DNA from: Pleurotus djamor
Lineage: Eukaryota; Basidiomycota; Agaricomycetes; Agaricales; Pleurotaceae
Direction: 5' to 3'
DNA: 31,579 nucleotides
Assembly: GCA_029747585.1 (NCBI GenBank)
Contig: JAPEVF010000535.1
Location: forward strand, 1 to 31,579
The notes beneath the pieces are model-generated. The model ran no database searches. It was given only the letters and a program-made list of their open reading frames with translations, and was not told the DNA's origin. Of this stretch, positions 25,689 through 31,579 are shown piece by piece. The first letter of the stretch is position 1, and each line of letters begins with the position of its first letter. A program made the position numbers and the translations under genes.

Positions 25689-26398
25689 AGAAACTGTTGG
25701 TCAATGAGAGGCGGTCTTGGCTATCTTGCCGATATGTTCATGCTGTCAACCGACCCACTTTGGTACTCAGGTCGTCGAACAAGCCAATATCCTACCTTCC
25801 TCTCTTACGCGACCGAACCACGCGGATGTTTGTCGGATGTCCGTCAAAATGCATGCGGACGACCATGTATCTGAAGCTGTTATGCGCGACTTACCGCAAC
25901 TTGTGCTCGGACTCATTCTGGTTCTACTTGCGGACGTTGACTCTTGTGCCTTAGCAAAGGCCGACCACTTCCAGCTTGATTATTGCGCCGGCGACCTCGT
26001 CTTGCTGCCCACAGTATGTCTTGGTCACACAGTGGTGTGGCCCGGACTGCGCTATAAGGTATGTCTGCCCAGTTAATTTCTCTGTCATCATGGTACGAGG
26101 AGGAGAGGTGTGACTCACGTCCGTAACGTGTCACTCTGTCACAACGACAACCATCCTCGTCGAAGGGATATTCACTGGGCATGTACGAGACGTCCCAGAC
26201 GATGTATGCATTCTTCCACAATATTCATCGCATTGAAGAGGTATTCTGTGGAATCCACAAATTTTGTTGCCCAAATCCGGATTTTTGCTAACCAATTACA
26301 TAAATTAGCTTTGAATGCGCACTCGTCAAAACACACTTACTCCTCCCCTCAGTTCCAGACACTCGTCCGCCCTCATTGCGTGCTACTATCCCAGCATA
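25689..26398 (-). pseudogene. Relic Y copy B and gene Z upstream region
   Basis: Minus-strand text TYLIAQSGPHHCVTKTYCGQ (from 26065), then QDEVAGAIIKLEVVGLC before TAA at 25960-25962, preceded by an AG acceptor and a GTGAGTCACAC donor-like site near 26112-26122 shared with arm A. In the opposite direction a long frame also exists (LPQLVLGLILVLLADVDSC at about 25897-25950), so the coding strand is not certain. The 26220-26398 part is the gene Z 5' flank, shared with arm A (TTACATAAATTAG at 26297-26309). Confidence 0.35.
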
Positions 26399-26981
26399 AT
26401 GCCAGTATATCGCACTTCGAAACGCACACAGAGAGGCGACCTTGCGGTAGCTGGTTTCTCGACTTCGGCTCCTTCATTCAAACGATACGAACCGTATGCC
26501 CGGCCNTTTTTATCTTTTTGACCCGTCCTTGGTACGTGATATCTCGTATTATCTCGCTTTCATATGTACTCACCTCTTGACAAGACTATCAATGAGTTTC
26601 AAGGTCTTCACAACGTTCGAGAACACAATCTCCAGGTCTGTGGCAGGTCGGCTTTTGCTTGTTCTTGGTCTCACTTCATCTGCCAGCCTCCACCTCAGCT
26701 AGCCAATGAAAATAGGCAGGGTGACATGGATGCCGTCGGTATTGTCGATGCTAGGATTCAGAGGGAGGGAGGGGGTGAAGTGAATGTTGATGTTGAGTGG
26801 ACAGTTTGGCGCTTCTTCGTGTTTTTCTTGGTGAGCTTTTTGGTGAGCTTGATCCCACTTGTTTTCACAATGCACTAACATCTTCACATCTGGACTGGTA
26901 TCCTAGATCTGGCTTTTCGGTGGAGTCTTGCAGAACTTGGGGGGTCGACAGCTTCAAGAAGAAGCCGAGCATGAAGGATGA
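26399..26981 (+). CDS. Gene Z copy B: small unknown protein with one membrane segment
   Basis: Four exons: 26399-26531, 26585-26635, 26687-26830, 26907-26981, giving 133 residues if the N at 26506 is dropped; with the N counted, exon 1 ends in a stop. Matches gene Z copy A throughout: GFSTSAPSFKRYEPYARP, LFDPSL, MDAVGIVDARI, VEWTVWRFFVFFL and IWLFGGVLQNLGGRQL, ending in EEAEHEG. Identical intron positions and phases with diverged introns show selection on the protein. A single hydrophobic stretch (WRFFVFFLIWLFGGVL) interrupted by the last intron is the likely membrane segment. No family recognised; not a known OYE partner. Confidence 0.65.
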
Positions 26982-27567
26982 ATGCATTGGCTCCCTTTTC
27001 TCGGCAGTATTTGACGGCCAAACGCCCACTCTCAACCAAACGGTGTAGAATACGTTTAATCCTTTCACACATGTTCCCAGTCTACGTTCTTGCTCAGATG
27101 GTGTGGTAGAACTGCATCCCAAGCCGAGGTTTTGTTTGTTTGTAGCCAGTTGTTGAGTCGCACTCTTGTAGTGCGGCATATTTGTAAATACACACTTTTC
27201 TCGGACCAGAGTGTTGATCACGCCTTTTGAGCACTGTGAATGGCAGTGGTAATTGGTGAAGCACGAAGCATCCTTGTTGTTTAGCACTCTGCTTGCACTC
27301 GTGCGGTACCGATTGTTGTTGCAAGCGTACACTTTCTTCACACTTGAGCTTGAGTCTTGAGCTTGATCACACGATTTTGGTATTGGTAATGACATTCAGT
27401 AGTGGTGACACTGAAGCAGAGGATGTGGATGGTTGCAGTGGAAAGAAAATGAGTCATTTCACGAAGGTTTGACGGTGGGCGTCAAGCGTTTGATGGAGAT
27501 GGCATCCCAGCCACGCGGCTATCACACCAGCAGGAAATGACAATGTCTATGCTGATTCGCGCTCAAC
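26982..27567. other. Outer end of arm B and LEA 3' flank
   Basis: No gene seen. The region up to about 27372 is related in inverted orientation to 13100-13368 (for example CTCTCAACCAAACGGTGTAG here, 27031-27050). Beyond it lies single-copy sequence leading to the 3' end of the first LEA-like gene. Several minus-strand frames are open but lack start context and any family resemblance. Confidence 0.4.
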
Positions 27568-28017
27568 TCAGTCTCTGCGAGGCGAACTATCCCGGCCCTC
27601 TTCTCTTCTATATCGATTATCCCGACTGTCATCCTCACGGTCCTCATTGCGTCCAAACCTTCCACCTGACTCTCCATGGGCTTTCCCAGCGGCTTTCACC
27701 TGCGATTCGATCGTAGACGCAAGACCACTTTCATCTGCATGTTCCTTGGCTTTGTTGAGATGCGGAGCCGCTCCCTTCATCCCTTGCTGATGCGCTGCGA
27801 GCAAAAAATCCTTCGTTGATTCCATCAGTGATGCGGCTCCTTCTTTGACGGCTTCTCTGATATTCGCTTTGAATTGATCGCTTGTCAGAGAGTTCGACGA
27901 CGCGTTGGTGCCGTGAGATGCACCATCCTGTTTCGTCTGTGGTACTTGTGAGCTCACATCGAAACTGACAATATCGGATTCACCTCTTCTAGTATCAAGA
28001 CTCTGATAAGTGATCAT
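27568..28017 (-). CDS. LEA-like stress protein, short paralogue
   Basis: A single exon of 149 codons plus stop. The centre is an Ala/Lys/Glu/His-rich amphipathic helix region: ANIREAVKEGAASLMESTKD, FLLAAHQQ, APHLNKAKEHADES and SQVKAAGKAHGES, followed by an Arg/Asp/Glu-rich tail (REDDSRDNRYRREEGRD). The pattern A-S-x(3)-D/E-x-TKDFL..PH(L/I)NKA(K/R)E recurs in the next gene upstream, so the two are tandem paralogues. LEA-like hydrophilic proteins protect membranes and proteins during drying or heat; cytosolic location is expected since no signal is seen. It could have an upstream exon that I do not see. Confidence 0.65.
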   Translation of the reverse strand: MITYQSLDTRRGESDIVSFDVSSQVPQTKQDGASHGTNASSNSLTSDQFKANIREAVKEGAASLMESTKDFLLAAHQQGMKGAAPHLNKAKEHADESGLASTIESQVKAAGKAHGESGGRFGRNEDREDDSRDNRYRREEGRDSSPRRD

Positions 28018-28346
28018 GTCAAAGACCAGATTGAATGGACGGACGAACCATTCGAGGTGTAGCTATTCAAGCCTTGCTTGGCGAGGTTTACGAAAGAGTC
28101 CTAATCGTCAAGGTGCTGAGTCAATCCGCCTTCCAGGCACTGTTCTGAAGCTGACCATTGGGGACCGGAGGGCTAAAGTCTAAGGTGAAAGCAAGCGGCT
28201 GTTGAAGTCAACAGCTTTCGATGGTCCCTGACTCCCTGTCAATCAACCCTAAGTGCTCCTGTTCAATTAAGGAGGTGCCCTATATATTATCCATGATTCG
28301 TCGCGATACATGAAGAGTAGTGTTCCGAAGATTAAAATGAAAGTGT
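28018..28346. other. Intergenic between LEA-like genes
   Basis: 329 bp; contains an AT-rich TATA-like run CTATATATTATCC at about 28280-28292, too far (about 260 bp) from the downstream start to be a clear TATA box. Nothing else seen. Confidence 0.35.
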
Positions 28347-29271
28347 TTAAACGTCCTTCTTCTCGTTCTCAGCAATCTTCACACCTGATCCCACCGTAGT
28401 CGTAGTCGATGGATACGGCGTGCTCATGGTATGGGGACCACTTTCGAGGGGCGCACTCGTGGCGGGTATTCCTGTAGATGATGCAGGAGATGCAACATCT
28501 GGTCCAGCGCCGACGCCTTCGATTACACGCCCGGCGAGCTCACGAGCCTTGTTGATGTGTGGTTGCGCCGAATCCTGAATGCTGACGTTATTGGAGGAAG
28601 CCAAGAAGTCCTTTGCGGCATCGACGATGGTGCTAGCGCCGGACTGGACTGAGGCTGCCATATTGGCTGCGGTGGTGCTCGCTGACTCAACCACGGATTT
28701 GTTCTGGTCGTCACCAGAATGTTGAGTTGGTCCTCCGAGGCTAGAAGGAAGGTACGTCTAAACATTCATAAGGGTCAGGTCGGCTTCGATGATAATTAGG
28801 CAGCGTTTCCATACCTGGGCCGTAGCAAGGACATTGCCTGCCATCTCCATGGCTTGCTCGACGTATCCTGCACCAGCCGCCTTGGCGGCTTCAACATCAT
28901 GCTGACCTTCTGCGACGGCATCGTTCGTCTTCGCCGTCACTTCCTTCTGAAACTTCCCAGCCGCAGTGTTGGCTTCGCCGGTAAACTTGGATCCATGCAT
29001 CTACAACAAAGCAACTTAGCACAAAGAAGAGCCTACAAATAGATTCTATGCTCGCCTTAGCTGATGAAGCGGCGTGCTCAGCGGCATCATGGGCGAGATC
29101 AACATTGTGCTGGACCTGGCTTCCTATACCAGCTTCGCTGGCTTGAATCTGCGCCTCGCCAGCAGAGGTTTGTTGTTGAACGTTCCTTTCAAGCTGTAAG
29201 CATCGCTGACTTGGAAGAAAGCAGCCAGAAACGCCCTACGTTAAATCGTGTACTTGGTTCAAGGAAGTCAT
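28347..29271 (-). CDS. LEA-like stress protein, long paralogue
   Basis: Four exons: 29254-29271 (18 nt), 29056-29193, 28815-29000, 28347-28757, giving 250 residues. The protein is rich in Ala, Gln, Glu, Lys and His with 11-mer-like helical periodicity: VQHNVDLAHDAAEHAASSAK, HGSKFTGEANTAAGKFQKE, AVAEGQHDVEAAKAAGAGYV and TIVDAAKDFLASSNN with PHINKARELA. It has almost no aromatic residues and no Cys, as in group 3 LEA proteins, which fold into helices on drying. The C-terminus is Pro/Ser/Thr-rich and ends KKDV. Intron 2 (29001-29055) has a GC donor, AAG|GCGAGC. A CRE palindrome lies about 140 bp upstream. It is a paralogue of the gene at 27568-28017. Confidence 0.75.
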
Positions 29272-29940
29272 ATTGAGAGTACGTGGATGTGAGAGTACGA
29301 GAATGAGGAGTGTTGTGGATAAATTGGAGCTCGTCGCGTCGACTCTTCAGTATTTATGCGCTCGTTTTCCAGTGACATCATCACAATGCCATGGAATAGC
29401 AGCGATGACGTCACGCCAATAGAGTTATGACGCCCGATCAGGCAGGCAACCTTCTTGAAGAGGAAAGATAATGATATTCTATGTTGTTTGCGTACACTGG
29501 ACAGACGAGGTAAAAGAGAGACATCACAGAGCTCAGAGAGAGGGAGAGAGACGGGGAGATTGCTGACAAGAGGGAAAGGGCGAACGAATCGAGAATAATG
29601 AGGCATATAAAGAAAAGACAAAAGTTTTGCAAGGAATGAATGACACAGCATGAGGGAAGACACCGAGCTTGAGGGTATATGATAAACATGGAAGTAAAAC
29701 CAGAAACGTATCAAGTCGCAAATGAGTTTACAATCAGCGAAACAAGAAATGCGCTATGTGAGTAGAAGTCGTTTTGGGAAGGAAGTGAGTACTTGAGTGC
29801 AGCGAAATGGCATGTCCGAAAATGCGATGGCTGTCCGAAGGGAAGACAAAGGGAAAGATATTATAGAACGCGAGGTGCGAAACTATGGGCTCGGTGAGAA
29901 AATGAAAAATTCAGAACAATGACCAGACTCACGCAAGTGT
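29272..29940. other. LEA promoter and purine-rich intergenic stretch
   Basis: About 670 bp without a gene. It holds the LEA promoter with a CRE palindrome (29406-29413) and a tract of GA-repeats around 29520-29580 (GAGAGAGGGAGAGAGACGGGG and similar), whose complement is a polypyrimidine run. The minus-strand open frames here are Ser/Leu/Phe-rich by-products of that composition. Confidence 0.5.
29406..29413. promoter_or_regulatory. CRE-like palindrome TGACGTCA upstream of the LEA gene
   Basis: A perfect CRE/ATF consensus about 135-142 bp upstream of the LEA start at 29271. In fungi Atf1-type bZIP factors bind this site under osmotic and oxidative stress, which fits a LEA-like product. Binding is inferred. 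Confidence 0.4.
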
Positions 29941-31579
29941 TCAAGCGACGGGGGACCTACGGGCGTCCGCACCCTCCTCCCATGAGCCCATGCGCAAGAA
30001 ACGAGCCAGAACCTCCTCAGAATTTTTCTTAAACACATCAACGCCCCTAGCAGGGTCCCAAACCCTTCCCGCTCTTCTAATAGTCGAAGACGTCGAGGCC
30101 GTGGGCGAGGCAATCGCCGTAGGTGGAAGGGCCATCTGCTGCGAATCAGGCGGTGAAATCGGGCCAGCTGACGACGGTGTCGAAGTAGTAGAAGAATTCG
30201 ACGCTCTGCGCGAGTTGGCTTTGCGTGGCTTAGACGGTGGCGTCTCTGGATCGACGGGCAGAGCGGGGCGACTGTTACTGACCGATGTCGATGATCCCCT
30301 GCGCGAAGCACCGGGGGTCTTGTTCGAGGGTACCGGATCGGGTGAAACGACCTGAGCAGGTGGTGAAGAAGCCTTGCCTTTCGTTGGAACNAGTTCTCAC
30401 AGGTGGCGTTTGGGCACCTCGCGGTGTAATGCGGCCTGGAGGCGGAGATGTAGGGAAATGGAATTCCCTGGGAGAGCGTACACCTGGGGGGATAGCACCC
30501 GATGAATTGACCTGGGGAGAAAAGACCGTCGGAGACTCAGCAAGTTGATCAACAGGAGGATCAGTTCCAGTGACAGCGTCGTGAACAGACAGCGGTGGCA
30601 ACACGTTCGAAGTTGCTGGATTCCAATGCCTCTTCCCGAGGCCCGAGCCCGAGCCTTGACGCGACACCTTCCTTTCCTTCGGCGTCGGTGTGAGGATTTT
30701 AGGGGGATCTGTTGCGATAGACACCTGAACAGCCTGGTTCCTTGTTTCCGGGGGAACAGTTTGAACGCCTCGAACGCGATATTCCTTGCGCTTGCCCTTG
30801 ATGATGTAGCTCGCAGAGATAGATCCACTGCGTGAACGGATACGGGAGGTCGAAGAGCGAGAGCTATGCTCAGGATCGCTATCATCCCTCCATTTTCCAG
30901 CAATCGGTTCGGTATTGTCAACCTCATCGCCTTCATCTTCATCGTCCCCGTCCTGACTTCCCTGTTCCGCGACGCGTTCGTCCCAGCTACGAGCCGAATC
31001 ACGTCGCCGCCTTGACGAAGAGGAAGGATATTCAGCCGCGGGCATAGAGTGGGGCGCAGGAGCAGGTCGAACAAGTTTAGTAGCGTAGCGTTGGATACTA
31101 GGGACTGTATCCCAAGCGTTTGCGAAAGCCAAGTTAGTTGGCAAGCCGTAGACAGCAGATGGAACGGGAGGCTGAGCGAACAATGGGAGGGAGGCCGTCG
31201 AAGGAACGGCGGTATCTGGCTTCGGTGACAGGGGCTCTGGTTTTAAAGGCTGGACAAATTGCGTTGGTGAGGGCTTCTCCCCTTCAGGGAAGGCCCTGCC
31301 AGGCATGTAACGAGGCTTGTTCTCCCAGGGAAAGATATGCTTGACCTTCGTCGCATCAGGCTGAGGAGCAGAACCAGTTTCGCTTTCACCAGTAACCTGC
31401 CTGTAATGACCTTGCTCCAAAAGTGAATTCGGGATGTCCGACGCAGGTGGCGGTCGGAAAAATCCATCTTCATTGACGGGGTGATCTCCAGGACTTTGGA
31501 CCTTGTTGGGGCTACCAGCAGAGTCCCATGCGTTCGGAAAGTAAGTGTCAGAGGGGAAAGCATCTTGCGTTCGGGGGGG
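29941..31579 (-). CDS. Glycogenin, C-terminal part (5' partial)
   Basis: The minus-strand frame is open from the window edge to TGA at 29943-29941, about 546 codons with the single N at 30391 ignored; counting it would shift the frame to an early stop. Blocks seen: SDTYFPNAWDSAG, VKHIFPWENKPRYMPGRAFP, AWDTVPSIQRYATKL, and near the end RRAGRVWDPARGVDVFKKN followed by SEEVLARFLRMGSW. FPWE and the terminal WDPAR..GVDVFKK..EEVLARFL block are typical of fungal glycogenin, whose C-terminus recruits glycogen synthase. The GT8 glucosyltransferase domain and the self-glucosylated tyrosine would lie beyond the window. The middle is Ser/Pro/Arg-rich and disordered. Role: priming glycogen synthesis in the cytosol. 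Confidence 0.85.

Noticed and set aside
29268..29721. Minus-strand hydrophobic frames suggesting small membrane proteins
   Set aside because: They arise from a polypyrimidine tract; no start context, no conservation and overlapping frames are all similarly open.

Overview
The window looks like nuclear DNA of a filamentous basidiomycete, probably an agaricomycete. Genes are packed on both strands and broken by many short introns (about 47-100 bp). Proteins such as the UstYa-type oxidase, class III-like old yellow enzymes, fungal glycogenin and the Scn1-type TatD hydrolase fit that source. There are no bacterial operons, rRNA, CRISPR or recognisable transposase genes. All exon models come from reading splice signals and protein conservation by eye.

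Layout. 1-201: 3' end of an unidentified gene. 383-1720 (+): TatD/Scn1 hydrolase. 1874-2859 (-): REV7/MAD2B HORMA protein. 2973-4190 (-): mitochondrial NDUFA9-like SDR protein. 4882-5515 (+): small unknown protein. 6153-6305 (-): predicted 50-residue secreted peptide. 7018-7749 (-): UstYa-family (DUF3328) protein. 7969-9919 (+): O-acetylhomoserine sulfhydrylase with two coding breaks. 10860-12813 (-): TFIIIB subunit Bdp1.

From about 13100 to 27372 lies the main structural feature, an old inverted duplication. Arm A (about 13100-17457) and arm B (about 22966-27372) each carry, in mirrored order, a novel four-exon small protein with a membrane segment (gene Z), decayed coding fragments (relics Y and X) and a complete eight-exon old yellow enzyme (OYE). 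Between the arms sit a zinc-finger-like nuclear protein (17607-19531, +) and a 930-residue multi-pass membrane protein (19737-22747, -). Right of arm B are two related LEA-like stress proteins (27568-28017 and 28347-29271, both -) and the C-terminal part of glycogenin (29941 to the window end, -).

Most genes are independent housekeeping functions: TLS polymerase/spindle assembly, quinone/complex I, methionine synthesis, Pol III transcription, glycogen priming. Accessory interest centres on the UstYa gene next to a short secreted peptide, which could be a minimal RiPP-like locus, and on the OYE duplication. The window is also unusually rich in inferred GC-AG introns (six in my models) and microexons (7, 9 and 10 nt). 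Its three single N bases each break a reading frame that is restored when they are ignored.
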